Assembly (NCBI GenBank): GCA_900319855.1
Contig: ONQC01000019.1
Span: 1 to 34,467, forward strand
Origin: an uncultured Bacteroidales bacterium
GTDB lineage: Bacteria > Bacteroidota > Bacteroidia > Bacteroidales > UBA932
Direction: 5' to 3'
Length of the DNA: 34,467 nucleotides
In this document: positions 26,941-34,467 of the stretch, one piece after another
How positions within the stretch are numbered: position 1 is the first letter of the stretch
How the letters are laid out: each line of letters begins with the position of its first letter
Notes under the pieces: model-generated
Told to the model about the DNA's origin: nothing
The model's database searches: none
Seen by the model: only the letters and a program-made list of their open reading frames with translations
Made by a program: the position numbers and the translations under genes

Positions 26941-27765
26941 TCAGCGTACGTCAATCTGACCGACGTTCAGTCCCCAGCAACCGTCCTGTACGATCGGGAC
27001 TGGCTTTCCGTCCAGGTTCTTGACGAACTCCATCTTCTCCAGGAAGGTATGGCTGTGACCGCCTACGACCAGGTCGATATTCCGGGTCTTGGAGACCAGG
27101 ACCGGATCGGTAAACGACTCGCCGTCATACCCGATGTGGGTCAGGGCAATCACCAGGTCGCAATGTTCCTCGTTCTTAAGATAGTCCGCCCATTTCTGCG
27201 CGGTCTCGACATCGTCGAATTTCGGCAGGCGGTCCGAAATACTCCGGTCCACCACCTTCAGGATGTCCGTCAGCAGGCCGAAGACACCGATCTTCCGGCC
27301 GGCCTTCTCGACAATCGCATAGGGCTTGATGTATTTCCCGGCCTCAAACGGGGAGAAATCATAATTGGCGCAGACCACCGGGCAGTCCACGACACTCAGG
27401 CGCCGGGCCAGTTCCTCGATGCCGTTGTCGAACTCATGGTTGCCCAGGGTAACGACATCATACCGCATCGCATTGATGGTCGCAATCTCCAGGTCGCCGC
27501 CCAGTTGGGTGAAATACGACGAACCCTGGCTGAAATCGCCGGCATGGAGCAGAAGCACGTTCTCCTCCCCTTCCGCCGCGCGGACACTGTCGATATACGC
27601 GGCCCGCTCGATGACACCGCCCTGCCCGGCTTCGGCTCCGCTGCGAAGCGGCTCGAAATGGCTGTGGGTATCATTCAGATGCAGGATAACCAGCTTATGC
27701 TGTTTGGGCTGGCAGGCACACAGGAGCACCAGCGCTGCCGCCAGAATGGCAAGACTCTTTCTCAT
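26941..27765 (-). CDS. Metallophosphoesterase lipoprotein, catalytic half of a split 5'-nucleotidase
   Basis: This 274-residue protein has a lipoprotein signal (VLLCAC, Cys18). It contains the full set of UshA-type catalytic motifs: LHLNDTHSHFEP, LLHAGDFSQG, TLGNHEFDNG, ALTHIGYDGE and VGGHSHTF, which bind two metal ions. It ends right after this domain (NVGQIDVR), so the C-terminal substrate-recognition domain of ordinary 5'-nucleotidases is missing. That domain is encoded by the gene just upstream in the same operon, with an ATGA overlap (27765-27762). The likely role is hydrolysis of nucleotides or other phosphoesters in the periplasm together with that partner. Domain assignment is firm; complex formation is inferred. 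Confidence 0.92.
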   Translation of the reverse strand: MRKSLAILAAALVLLCACQPKQHKLVILHLNDTHSHFEPLRSGAEAGQGGVIERAAYIDSVRAAEGEENVLLLHAGDFSQGSSYFTQLGGDLEIATINAMRYDVVTLGNHEFDNGIEELARRLSVVDCPVVCANYDFSPFEAGKYIKPYAIVEKAGRKIGVFGLLTDILKVVDRSISDRLPKFDDVETAQKWADYLKNEEHCDLVIALTHIGYDGESFTDPVLVSKTRNIDLVVGGHSHTFLEKMEFVKNLDGKPVPIVQDGCWGLNVGQIDVR

Positions 27766-28619
27766 TTCCGGAATTCTTCAGAGGTTTCACCTTCGGCGGT
27801 CAGGAACTGGATCCGTCCGTCCGTTTGATATTCAATGGGTTTCCCTTCCGCAGTCAGGCGCTGGACATAAGGCAGCATCACATCCAGGATGTACTCGTCA
27901 TACATTTCCAGGCTGACGGCGTTGCGGGCAACGAAGAGGTTGTCACCGCCGTTGAGCAGGAACGAGATGGTCGCCACACCGTAGATCCGGTCATCATCCA
28001 GCGGCTCCCCGCCGATTTCCGCGGAGACCAGTTTGCCGTCCTGCACCACGCAGCGGGCACCGCCAACCACCTGCCAGGAAGTGGCGGCCAGCTGCTCCAG
28101 CAAGGCCCGGATATCCCGGCCATACAGCTGCAGGAAGCACAGGTTGTTCTTGAACGGGAACATGGAGACGATATCGTCCATCAACACATCTCCGGCCGGC
28201 ATGTCCACACGGATGCCGCCGAAATTCGTGATGCCGAAGTCCACCTTCTGGCCGGACTTGCGTTCCGCCGCCCGCATCAGTTCATCGATGAACCAGTCGG
28301 ACAGCTCGCATTCCGGATAGGTCCGCACCATCTCTCGCGTCGAATGGCCCACCACTTCTTTCAGCTCAGCCATGACAGGCTGCGCATCGATCAGCGCCTT
28401 GGCAACCGCATAGGTTGCGCTTCCTTCCGGGAATTCGCGACCGTTCGGAGCCTTATAAACGGTGCCGTCGATCACGCCCAGTTTTTCCGCAACATTGTCT
28501 GCGGTGCAGGCCTGGACGCCCGTGCGGGCGCCCTGCATGGGCACCCGTTTCCAGGTCATCTTTCCTCCGCAGGAGCACAGCGTCAGCAACACGGCCCCCA
28601 TCCAAAGAACATTCTTCAT
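27762..28619 (-). CDS. 5'-nucleotidase C-terminal-domain lipoprotein, substrate-binding half of a split 5'-nucleotidase
   Basis: This 285-residue protein has its own lipoprotein signal (LTLCSC, Cys17). After a linker region it shows the 5'-nucleotidase C-terminal domain from about residue 100: ELSDWFIDELMRAA, then TNFGGIRVDMPAGDV, MFPFKNNLCFLQLYGRDI, and FLLNGGDNLF, the segments that in UshA form the nucleoside-binding pocket. No metallophosphoesterase motifs are present. The catalytic half is the next gene, overlapping by four bases, so gene order is reversed relative to the domain order of a fused enzyme. This gene is two bases after the ABC permease gene, all in one operon. Confidence 0.9.
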   Translation of the reverse strand: MKNVLWMGAVLLTLCSCGGKMTWKRVPMQGARTGVQACTADNVAEKLGVIDGTVYKAPNGREFPEGSATYAVAKALIDAQPVMAELKEVVGHSTREMVRTYPECELSDWFIDELMRAAERKSGQKVDFGITNFGGIRVDMPAGDVLMDDIVSMFPFKNNLCFLQLYGRDIRALLEQLAATSWQVVGGARCVVQDGKLVSAEIGGEPLDDDRIYGVATISFLLNGGDNLFVARNAVSLEMYDEYILDVMLPYVQRLTAEGKPIEYQTDGRIQFLTAEGETSEEFRK

Positions 28620-28621
28620 AT

Positions 28622-30001
28622 CTAATTCTGTTTAAGCCATTTCCAAAGATCCTTGAAGGTCGACTTCTTGCCGAACATCAGGATGCCCACCTTGTAGATC
28701 TTCGCCGAAACCCAGGCACAGGCCACGAAAGTCAGGAAAAGCAGGACGATCGACAGGACCAGCTGCCACATCGGGACGCCATACGGGATGCGCGCCAGCA
28801 TGACGATCGGCGAAGTGAACGGGATCATCGAGCCCCAGAAGGCCAGACCGCCGTCCGGGTTGCGGAACGCCACGAAGACAATCATGTACGCGACCATCAG
28901 CGGGATGGTCAGCGGCAGCTGCAGCTGCTGGGTATCCGCCTCATTCTCAACCGCCGAGCCGATGGCCGCGAACAGCGAGGCATACAGCAGGTAGCCGAGG
29001 ATGAAGAAGATGAAGAAGGAGACGATCAGGGTCACCCAAGGGATGTTCGCCAGGGTCGTAACCACTACATCCATCTCGCCGGCCGGGGCCGCGACGGCGG
29101 CCGTATCCACTGCCACACCGAGGCTTTCCAGCTGGGACGGATCCATGCCGCTCATCTGGGATACCTGAGCCATCTGCTGGGGATCCATGTTCTTCAGGCT
29201 GTCCAGGCCGATGATACCGCCGACGACGCCCACGATGACCAGCGTCAGCACGATCCACAGCAGGAACTGCGTCAAGGCCACCAGCGCAACACCGATGATC
29301 TTGCCGAACATCAGTTCCGTCGCCTTGGCCGAAGAAATCAGCACTTCCACGACCCGGCTCGATTTCTCCTCGATGACGCTCGACATGACCATGCCGCCGA
29401 ACATCGTGATGAACATGAAGATAAAGATACCGAGCACCATGGAGACGGCCATGTAGATGCCCGACTCGGAAACCGTCTCGTTACCGGAATCATCCAGCGT
29501 GTATTCGGTCACCCGGACATTCGATTTCACGTCCTTCATGATCTGGGACAGATTCTCGATCCCATAGGAATCAATCCGGTAGGCTTCCACCGCGTCATCC
29601 ACCTTGGCGGAGACTTCCGAAGAGAAATCCACGCCCAGCGGTTTCTTGGAATATGCCTGGACGGATACGGTCTTGGCGACGGTATCCAACGGGGAAACGA
29701 CCACCAGGACATCCATCTTGAATTCATCGAGCCGCTGCTTGAACGACTCGGGATCCTCCGTCGAGAAATCCAGGTAGGTATTCGCCTTGTTGTCCGTCAG
29801 ATAAGGAAGGACGAAGCCGGACTGGTCGATGACGGCGACATTCTGTTTCCGCTCGCCCGTCTGGGTCATGATCAGCGACATGACCACGATGGCGGCGGCA
29901 ATCAGCACCGGCACCAGGAAGGTGGTCAGCAGGAAGGATTTTTTCTTGACCTTGGTCAGGTATTCCCGTGCAATGACGGTCTTGACTGTTCTGAAATTCA
30001 T
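28622..30001 (-). CDS. ABC-2 type transporter permease (NatB-like)
   Basis: This 459-residue inner-membrane protein has one helix at about 24-46 (FLLTTFLVPVLIAAAIVVM), a large extracytoplasmic domain (about 47-180), and then five or more helices beginning at about 181 (GIYMAVSMVLGIFIFMFITM) through the C terminus. The layout matches ABC-2 exporters of the NatB/YhaP group. IEEKSSRVVEVLISSAKATE before the third helix is the family's cytoplasmic coupling segment. A Met/Gln-rich loop (MDPQQMAQVSQMSGMDPSQL) lies between helices. It starts three bases after the ATPase gene and is followed two bases later by the split-nucleotidase genes. Substrate is unknown; Na+ export is known for some relatives but cannot be assumed. 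Confidence 0.92.
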   Translation of the reverse strand: MNFRTVKTVIAREYLTKVKKKSFLLTTFLVPVLIAAAIVVMSLIMTQTGERKQNVAVIDQSGFVLPYLTDNKANTYLDFSTEDPESFKQRLDEFKMDVLVVVSPLDTVAKTVSVQAYSKKPLGVDFSSEVSAKVDDAVEAYRIDSYGIENLSQIMKDVKSNVRVTEYTLDDSGNETVSESGIYMAVSMVLGIFIFMFITMFGGMVMSSVIEEKSSRVVEVLISSAKATELMFGKIIGVALVALTQFLLWIVLTLVIVGVVGGIIGLDSLKNMDPQQMAQVSQMSGMDPSQLESLGVAVDTAAVAAPAGEMDVVVTTLANIPWVTLIVSFFIFFILGYLLYASLFAAIGSAVENEADTQQLQLPLTIPLMVAYMIVFVAFRNPDGGLAFWGSMIPFTSPIVMLARIPYGVPMWQLVLSIVLLFLTFVACAWVSAKIYKVGILMFGKKSTFKDLWKWLKQN

Positions 30002-30004
30002 CGT

Positions 30005-30919
30005 TTACGCCTCCTCCGTTACCAGTTTGATAAATATGTCGTTCATGCGCGGAAGCAGTTCCTTGAAGGAATTGATCGCGAGCCCCTCACCGAGCAGGGC
30101 GGAAAGGGCGGCATTGGCGGTCACGCCGGACGCCAGGCCCAGGACGGCCGTATGCCGGCCGGCATTATCCACGTCGGAAAGGACGGTGAAGCAGTCCGCC
30201 TGGCTTTCCACGGCCCGGTCTCCCGTATAGACGAGTTCGATGTTGTTGTTGCCATGCTGGCGGCGGATCTCATCCACCCCGCCGGTGATGACCAGGCGCG
30301 ACTTGTTGATCAGCGCGATACTGTCACACAGTTCCTCGACAGACTCCATGTTGTGCGTTGACAAGATGATCGTCGCCCCCTCGTCCTTGAGCCGCAGGAT
30401 CTCCTTGCGGATCAGTTCGGCGTTGACCGGATCGAAACCGGAAAACGGTTCATCCAAGATCATCAGGGAAGGCTTATGGACGACGGTCGTGATGAACTGG
30501 ACCTTCTGGGCCATGCCCTTGGACAGCTCTTCTACTTTTTTCTTCCACCAGTCCTGGATGCCGAAACGGACGAACCATTCCTTCAGGGCGGCACGGGCCT
30601 CGGCAGCAGACATTCCCTTAAGCTGGGCCAGGTACATGGCCTGGTCCCCTACTTCCATCTTGCGGTACAATCCGCGCTCTTCGGGCAGGTAACCGATCTT
30701 TTCCACGTCCCGCTGGGTGATGGGGCGTCCGTCGAACAGGACCTCTCCCCCGTTCGGAATCGTAATCCGGTTGATGATGCGGATCAACGTAGTCTTGCCG
30801 GCACCGTTCGGCCCCAGCAAGCCGAAGATCTGCCCTTTCGGAACTTCAACGCTGACATGGTCAAGCGCCACCTTCTCGCCGAAATTCTTGCAGATTTCCT
30901 TACATTCTATTATTCCCAT
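30005..30919 (-). CDS. ABC transporter ATP-binding protein (NatA-like)
   Basis: This 304-residue protein has Walker A at residues 36-43 (GPNGAGKT), a Q-loop region (KIGYLPEERGLYRKM), signature LSKGMAQKVQF, Walker B LMILDEP, and H-loop LSTHNM. A C-terminal extension of about 85 residues follows, as in DUF4162-type ABC-2 ATPases. The signature has LSKGM in place of the common LSGGQ, which is usual for this subgroup. It is the first gene of the five-gene operon and has a good promoter upstream. It powers the adjacent permease. Why an ABC exporter is joined to 5'-nucleotidase domains and a DeoR regulator is unclear. Confidence 0.95.
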   Translation of the reverse strand: MGIIECKEICKNFGEKVALDHVSVEVPKGQIFGLLGPNGAGKTTLIRIINRITIPNGGEVLFDGRPITQRDVEKIGYLPEERGLYRKMEVGDQAMYLAQLKGMSAAEARAALKEWFVRFGIQDWWKKKVEELSKGMAQKVQFITTVVHKPSLMILDEPFSGFDPVNAELIRKEILRLKDEGATIILSTHNMESVEELCDSIALINKSRLVITGGVDEIRRQHGNNNIELVYTGDRAVESQADCFTVLSDVDNAGRHTAVLGLASGVTANAALSALLGEGLAINSFKELLPRMNDIFIKLVTEEA

Positions 30920-30941
30920 GGTATATAAAGGTTAACAGGGG

Positions 30942-30972
30942 CAAATCTAATAAATAATTATTGATTTACAAT
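30942..30972 (-). promoter_or_regulatory. Bacteroidota-type promoter of the ABC transporter/nucleotidase operon
   Basis: On the minus strand ATTG (30972-30969, 3 of 4 to TTTG), 19 bases, then TAGATTTG (30949-30942), a full match to TAnnTTTG. Predicted start is near 30936, giving a leader of about 17 bases before ATG 30919. Confidence 0.6.
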
Positions 30973-30983
30973 AAAAATATAAA

Positions 30984-32027
30984 TTAATTCAGTATTTTTG
31001 CAATTAACTCGACCAACAGTTGTCCCGGCGTCGCCTCGCCGCTCTCACCACCCTTTCCCTTGAAGTCGTATTCTTCGATCAGGGCCAGGACCTGCATGCA
31101 CTTGCGCAGCGGATAGTTCTGCACGGCCGTATCATACTCCCTGAAAAAGAACGGATTGACGCCCAGGACCTTGGCTTTCACGTCATTCCCGGGGCGCGGA
31201 TCTTCCTGCAGGAGGGCTTCATACTTGAGGATCCGATAAAAATGGCCGAACAGCGTCGCCGTGGCCATCGGAAGGGCGAAGCGGGGCGTCTCAGCAATAT
31301 AGGCCGCGATCTTCAGCGCCTTGGGGGCGTTGTGCATGGAAAGTTCCCGGGTCAGTTCGAATACGCTGTACTGCCGGCTGATACCGACATTCTTCTCGAT
31401 ATCCGCCGCCGTCACGGCCGTCGTCCCCTCCGGAAGGTTCTTCAGCATCTTCTCCGTCTCCAGGGCGATCTTTCCCAGATCCGTACCGGCCGACTCACCC
31501 AGCAGCATCGCTGCATCCGGAGCGATTGACAAACCTTTCTCCCGGTAATACATGGCGATCCACCGGTCGACCTCATAGTCGCGCAGCGCAGCGGAATCCA
31601 TCACGATCCCGTTTTTCTGCACGTTCTTGTACAAGGCTTTCCGCTTGTCAGCCTTGGCACCATGCAACAGGATGACCAGCACCGTGGAGTCCATCGGTTC
31701 CTCGCAATACGTCGCCAGTTCTTCCAGCGACTTCATGCTCTGGGCTTCTTTCAGTACGACGAGCCGGCGGTCCGCCATCATCGGATAACTCCGGGCTTCC
31801 GAGGCCACGGTCATGGCATCCGTATCCAGGCCATAGAAAACGGTCTGGTTGAAATCCCGCTCGTAGTCTTGCAAAGCATTTGCGATAATCGCTTCGCAAG
31901 CCTTGTCCGGATAATAGGGTTCCTCCCCCATCAGCAGATACACCGGCGCAAATACCCCCTCGCGGGCATCCGCGATGATTTTCTTGCACAGGGCATCCGT
32001 TTCCATGAATCCGGGGTTCTTCGCCAT
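30984..32027 (-). CDS. holA: DNA polymerase III subunit delta
   Basis: This 347-residue protein has the normal size and architecture of HolA. An N-terminal AAA+-like clamp-loader domain begins at FAPVYLLMGEEPYYPDKACE near residue 26, with VVLKEAQSM and VLVILLHGAKADKRKALY as conserved segments. A helical middle follows (AAMLLGESAGTDLGKIALET), and then the C-terminal collar domain (FALPMATATLFGHFYRILKY, FFFREYDTAVQNY). It is the clamp-loader subunit that opens the beta sliding clamp at replication forks. It is a single-gene unit with its own promoter, separated from the ABC operon by 64 AT-rich bases and from hpf by a terminator. The start ATG 32027 agrees with the promoter position. Confidence 0.93.
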   Translation of the reverse strand: MAKNPGFMETDALCKKIIADAREGVFAPVYLLMGEEPYYPDKACEAIIANALQDYERDFNQTVFYGLDTDAMTVASEARSYPMMADRRLVVLKEAQSMKSLEELATYCEEPMDSTVLVILLHGAKADKRKALYKNVQKNGIVMDSAALRDYEVDRWIAMYYREKGLSIAPDAAMLLGESAGTDLGKIALETEKMLKNLPEGTTAVTAADIEKNVGISRQYSVFELTRELSMHNAPKALKIAAYIAETPRFALPMATATLFGHFYRILKYEALLQEDPRPGNDVKAKVLGVNPFFFREYDTAVQNYPLRKCMQVLALIEEYDFKGKGGESGEATPGQLLVELIAKILN

Positions 32028-32050
32028 AGGTCCGTCTATCTATAATTTGT

Positions 32051-32082
32051 CAAAGATAGGAATTTCCGGTCGTTCCGGCAAG
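32051..32082 (-). promoter_or_regulatory. Bacteroidota-type promoter of holA
   Basis: On the minus strand CTTG (32082-32079, 3 of 4 to TTTG), 20 bases, then TATCTTTG (32058-32051), a full match to TAnnTTTG. Predicted start is near 32045, about 18 bases before the holA ATG. It lies just downstream of the hpf terminator, so holA is transcribed independently. Confidence 0.62.
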
Positions 32083-32095
32083 GGAGGAGGGCATG

Positions 32096-32121
32096 AAAAA
32101 ACCGGAGCCGTGCGGCTCCGG
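32096..32121 (-). terminator. Rho-independent terminator of the cca-xer-hpf operon
   Basis: On the minus strand a GC-rich 9-bp stem (32121-32113 with 32110-32102) with a very short loop is followed directly by six T residues (32101-32096). It lies 47 bases after the hpf stop codon. Confidence 0.92.
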
Positions 32122-32167
32122 GAAATGGTAAAGGTATGTCGGGGAGCCAGAAGCTCCAGGACGGGGA

Positions 32168-32458
32168 TTATTCGTACCTCTTCTCCTTGTTTCTGACCAG
32201 TCTCTCCTTCATGATATCGACGGCCTCGGTAACGGCCTCTTCGAAGGTTTTGGCCGACCGGTCGACCACGAGGGTATCGCTCGGTACGGCGACCTGCAGC
32301 TTCACAGCCTTGTTCTCAGGTCTTTCTTCGAGAGAGAGGACAACTTCCACGCTGGTGATGTTGTCGTCGAAACGTTCAATTTTCGAGACCTTCTTCTCCA
32401 CATAGTCGAGCAGTTTCTGGTCGGCATTGAACTTCAGGGATTGAATTCTAATCTCCAT
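32168..32458 (-). CDS. hpf: Ribosome hibernation-promoting factor (HPF/YfiA family), short form
   Basis: This 96-residue protein starts at MEIRIQSLKFNADQKLLDYV and has the beta-alpha-beta-beta-beta-alpha pattern of the ribosome-associated HPF fold (VEKKVSKIERFDDNITSVEV, then TFEEAVTEAVDIMKERLV). It lacks the long C-terminal domain of long-form HPF, so it is the short type. HPF binds the 30S subunit in slow-growing cells and shuts ribosomes down. The ATG at 32458 is chosen because a textbook Shine-Dalgarno sequence precedes it by five bases and the family starts here. A longer in-frame version from 32503 would run back through the recombinase gene. The gene overlaps the end of xer by 11 bases and is last in the operon. 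Confidence 0.92.
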   Translation of the reverse strand: MEIRIQSLKFNADQKLLDYVEKKVSKIERFDDNITSVEVVLSLEERPENKAVKLQVAVPSDTLVVDRSAKTFEEAVTEAVDIMKERLVRNKEKRYE

Positions 32459-33422
32459 TGTTACCTCCTCTTTTAGCCCGTGGATGGGCGTTGTTATACA
32501 CATTTTTCAACTTCTCGATACTGTTGTGCGTATAGACCTGCGTAGCGGCCAGGGAAGAATGGCCCAGCAGTTCCTTGATGGAATTCAGGTCCGCCCCTTT
32601 GTCCAGCAGCCCAGTAGCGAGCGTATGGCGGAGGACGTGCGGAGACTTCCTTCCGGAAATGCTGCTGACATTTCCCAACTGCTCGCTGACAATCCGTTGC
32701 ACGGCCATCGGATACAGGCGGGCGCCCTTCTCCGTCACCAGCAGCGGTGCGTCAGCAGGCCTTTTGCAGCCCAGCATCGTTTCAGTTGCTTGTAAATATA
32801 AGCAAATTTCGTGACAAAGTGACGCGATTAGCGGAATTTCTCGCATTTTGTCTCCTTTACCCCTGACATGCAGGACTTCCCGGGAGAAATCCACGTTTCG
32901 GATATCCAGCGAGATCAGTTCCGCCCGACGGATACCGGTCCCATACAGCATCGACACCACCATCCGGCCCAGCCGTCGCCGATACCATTCCCGCGATACC
33001 TTGTCATCTCCTGTGATCTGGTCCAGGTTTTCCTCGGAAGCAAAGGCGGCAGTCCGGTCAAAATATTCCTCCATCGAAGAGGCCCGGTAAAAGACCGGAA
33101 GGCGCTTTTCCTGCTTCGGACGGCTCACGGAACGGGCGGGATTGGCATCCAGCAGCCCCTCTTTCATCAAATAGCGCCCGAAACTGCTCAGCACGGAAAG
33201 ATGCTGGTTGACGGTCCGGGGATTCTCTTTTTTCCCGTCCATCAGCCAGACCTCATAATTCCGGATGGCCGTCGGGGTCATGGCCACGAGCAAACCCGCA
33301 TCCGTCACTTCGGGGCAGGAATAAGCAGCAAACTGCTGAAGGACATCACGATAGACGGATTGGGTCCGCGCGGAATAACGCCGGACCGTCGTGATATACT
33401 GTATGAATTTGTCGATCAACAT
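32448..33422 (-). CDS. xerC: Tyrosine recombinase, XerC/XerD type
   Basis: This 324-residue protein starts at MLIDKFIQYITTVRRYS. An N-terminal SAM-like DNA-binding domain covers about 1-95 (RTVNQHLSVLSSFGRYLMKE). The catalytic domain has Arg in GTGIRRAELISLD, Lys in RGKGDKMREIPL, His-x-x-Arg in HVLRHTLATGLL, and the His and nucleophile Tyr in LGHSSLAATQVYTH. The full active-site set is present. Length and full-span similarity fit the housekeeping Xer enzymes that resolve chromosome dimers rather than phage integrases. The conserved company of a cca-type gene and hpf supports a chromosomal core role. A longer in-frame extension to 33722 is antisense to cca and is not real. One base separates it from the cca stop. 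XerC versus XerD is not certain. Confidence 0.88.
   Translation of the reverse strand: MLIDKFIQYITTVRRYSARTQSVYRDVLQQFAAYSCPEVTDAGLLVAMTPTAIRNYEVWLMDGKKENPRTVNQHLSVLSSFGRYLMKEGLLDANPARSVSRPKQEKRLPVFYRASSMEEYFDRTAAFASEENLDQITGDDKVSREWYRRRLGRMVVSMLYGTGIRRAELISLDIRNVDFSREVLHVRGKGDKMREIPLIASLCHEICLYLQATETMLGCKRPADAPLLVTEKGARLYPMAVQRIVSEQLGNVSSISGRKSPHVLRHTLATGLLDKGADLNSIKELLGHSSLAATQVYTHNSIEKLKNVYNNAHPRAKRGGNNGD
32464..32469 (-). promoter_or_regulatory. Strong Shine-Dalgarno sequence of hpf
   Basis: On the minus strand AGGAGG lies five bases before the hpf ATG, inside the last codons of the xer gene. Clear Shine-Dalgarno sequences are uncommon in Bacteroidota, so it both fixes the start and suggests efficient independent translation of hpf. 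Confidence 0.75.
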
Positions 33423-33423
33423 T

Positions 33424-34467
33424 TTACTTGACCGGAACCAGCCCGTAATCCGCGGCAATCGAGCGCATATAGGCATCCGTCGCCTCGAACGTATTCGCGA
33501 CCTTTCCGTCCAGGACAGCCTCTTTGATCGCCTCCTTGAGCCGGCCGATCGTATTGCACGGGCCGATGCCGTAGACTTCCATGATGTACTCGCCGGTAAT
33601 CGGGTTCTTCCAGTTCCGGATGGCGTCCTTCGCCTCGACCTCCACCAGTTTTTCGCGGACCAGTTCGAAATTCCGTTTGAGCCGGGCCACCTTGGCCGGA
33701 TTCTTCGAGGTGATGTCGGCATTGCACAGCAGCATCAAGTCATCGATCTCGTTACCGGCATCGAAGAGCAGGCGGCGCACCGCGGAATCTGTTACTTCCT
33801 CGTCTACCAGCGTCACCGGGCGATGGTGGAGGCCGACCAGTTTCTGGACGTACTTCATCTTCTCGTTCAGCGGCATCTTGAGCGCCTGGAAGATCTTGGG
33901 GACCATCTTGGCACCCACGACCTCATGTCCGTGGAAGGTCCAGCCGGCGGCAGGGTCCCAACGCTTGGACACCGGTTTGCCGATATCGTGCAGCAGGGCC
34001 GCCCAGCGCAGCCAGACGAAAGGTTCGGTACGGACGGTCTCGACGAAGCCGCTGCCGTCCTCGACGGGACTGTAATTGTGCAGCCGGCCTTCCGCAATGG
34101 CGGCCTGTTCCAGCTCCGCGACATGGTCCACCACCTGGATGGTATGCGAGAAATTGTCCTTGTGTCCCCTGCCCTCAACGGTCTCGACCCCCTTGAGCTT
34201 CGCCAGCTGCGGCAGGACGTAATCCAGCAGACCGGTCTCGTCCATCAGGCGGAAGCCCATGGACGGGTGCGGGGTGATCAGGATCTTGTTGAGCTCTTCG
34301 ACAATGCGTTCCTTGGAAAGGATTTCCATCCGGTCCTTCATCCGACGCATGGCGTTCAGGGATTCCGGGACGATGGTAAACGTCATTTCCGGCGTACTGA
34401 GCTTGGTGGCGAATCGGATGGCCCGGAGCATTCGGAGGGGATCGTCGCTATAAGTGATGTCCGGGTC
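33424..34467 (-). CDS. CCA tRNA nucleotidyltransferase/poly(A) polymerase family with HD domain (5' end outside window)
   Basis: The frame is open to the window edge, so the N-terminal nucleotidyltransferase catalytic centre is not visible; 347 C-terminal residues are. The visible part begins at DPDITYSDDPLRMLRAIRFA, the conserved RNA- and nucleotide-binding region of class II CCA-adding enzymes. An HD domain follows (LRWAALLHDIGKP, GHEVVGAKMVPKI) with a helical C terminus (IGRLKEAIKEAVLDG). Such enzymes add or repair the 3' CCA of tRNA, and the HD domain can give phosphohydrolase activity. It is the first visible gene of the cca-xer-hpf operon. The exact head-group specificity (CCA-adding or poly(A)) cannot be confirmed without the missing N terminus. 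Confidence 0.9.
   Translation of the reverse strand, partial: DPDITYSDDPLRMLRAIRFATKLSTPEMTFTIVPESLNAMRRMKDRMEILSKERIVEELNKILITPHPSMGFRLMDETGLLDYVLPQLAKLKGVETVEGRGHKDNFSHTIQVVDHVAELEQAAIAEGRLHNYSPVEDGSGFVETVRTEPFVWLRWAALLHDIGKPVSKRWDPAAGWTFHGHEVVGAKMVPKIFQALKMPLNEKMKYVQKLVGLHHRPVTLVDEEVTDSAVRRLLFDAGNEIDDLMLLCNADITSKNPAKVARLKRNFELVREKLVEVEAKDAIRNWKNPITGEYIMEVYGIGPCNTIGRLKEAIKEAVLDGKVANTFEATDAYMRSIAADYGLVPVK

Noticed and set aside
32448-33722. Recombinase with an N-terminal extension of about 100 residues
   Set aside because: The extension reads through the coding region of the cca-type gene in another frame and is Arg/Ser-rich nonsense. The family start MLIDKFIQYI at 33422 follows the cca stop directly.

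Overview
The window comes from a member of the Bacteroidota, most likely an uncultured gut- or rumen-type Bacteroidales. The evidence is a SusC/SusD pair, a one-protein hybrid two-component system (HTCS), many short lipoprotein signal peptides, an anaerobic sulfatase maturase, an M64 peptidase, and promoters of the Bacteroidota type (TTTG, about 20 bases, TAnnTTTG). Coding DNA is GC-rich for the group, which explains the many long but meaningless antisense reading frames.

Bases 1-21410 look like a polysaccharide- or glycoside-utilisation locus. On the minus strand lie susC, susD and a third surface lipoprotein (DUF3823-like, cut by the window edge). The HTCS regulator gene is divergent from susC. 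Then come a secreted serine esterase, two related CE1-type esterases on either side of a GH3 glycosidase, a serine-type sulfatase, and an operon of a second GH3 plus the sulfatase maturase. The set suggests import of a glycan or glycoside at the outer membrane, with removal of ester and sulfate groups and exo-acting hydrolysis. No endo-acting glycanase is visible, so the backbone cutter may be elsewhere or the substrate may be small.

Bases 21565-26048 carry four plus-strand genes: a membrane-anchored or secreted alpha/beta hydrolase, a YqiA-like hydrolase fused to a HAD domain with altered catalytic residues, a HAD-type lipoprotein phosphatase and an M64 metallopeptidase. They form two tight pairs.

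Bases 26161-30919 (minus strand) form a five-gene operon: ABC ATPase, ABC-2 permease, a lipoprotein with only the 5'-nucleotidase C-terminal domain, a lipoprotein with only the catalytic metallophosphoesterase domain, and a DeoR-family regulator. An elaborate multi-branched inverted repeat (26055-26155) separates its end from the convergent M64 gene.

Bases 30984-34467 are housekeeping genes on the minus strand: holA with its own promoter, and a cca-type nucleotidyltransferase / xer recombinase / hpf operon ending in a classical terminator. No tRNA, rRNA, IS element or CRISPR array was seen, and no gene-free stretch exceeds 300 bases.
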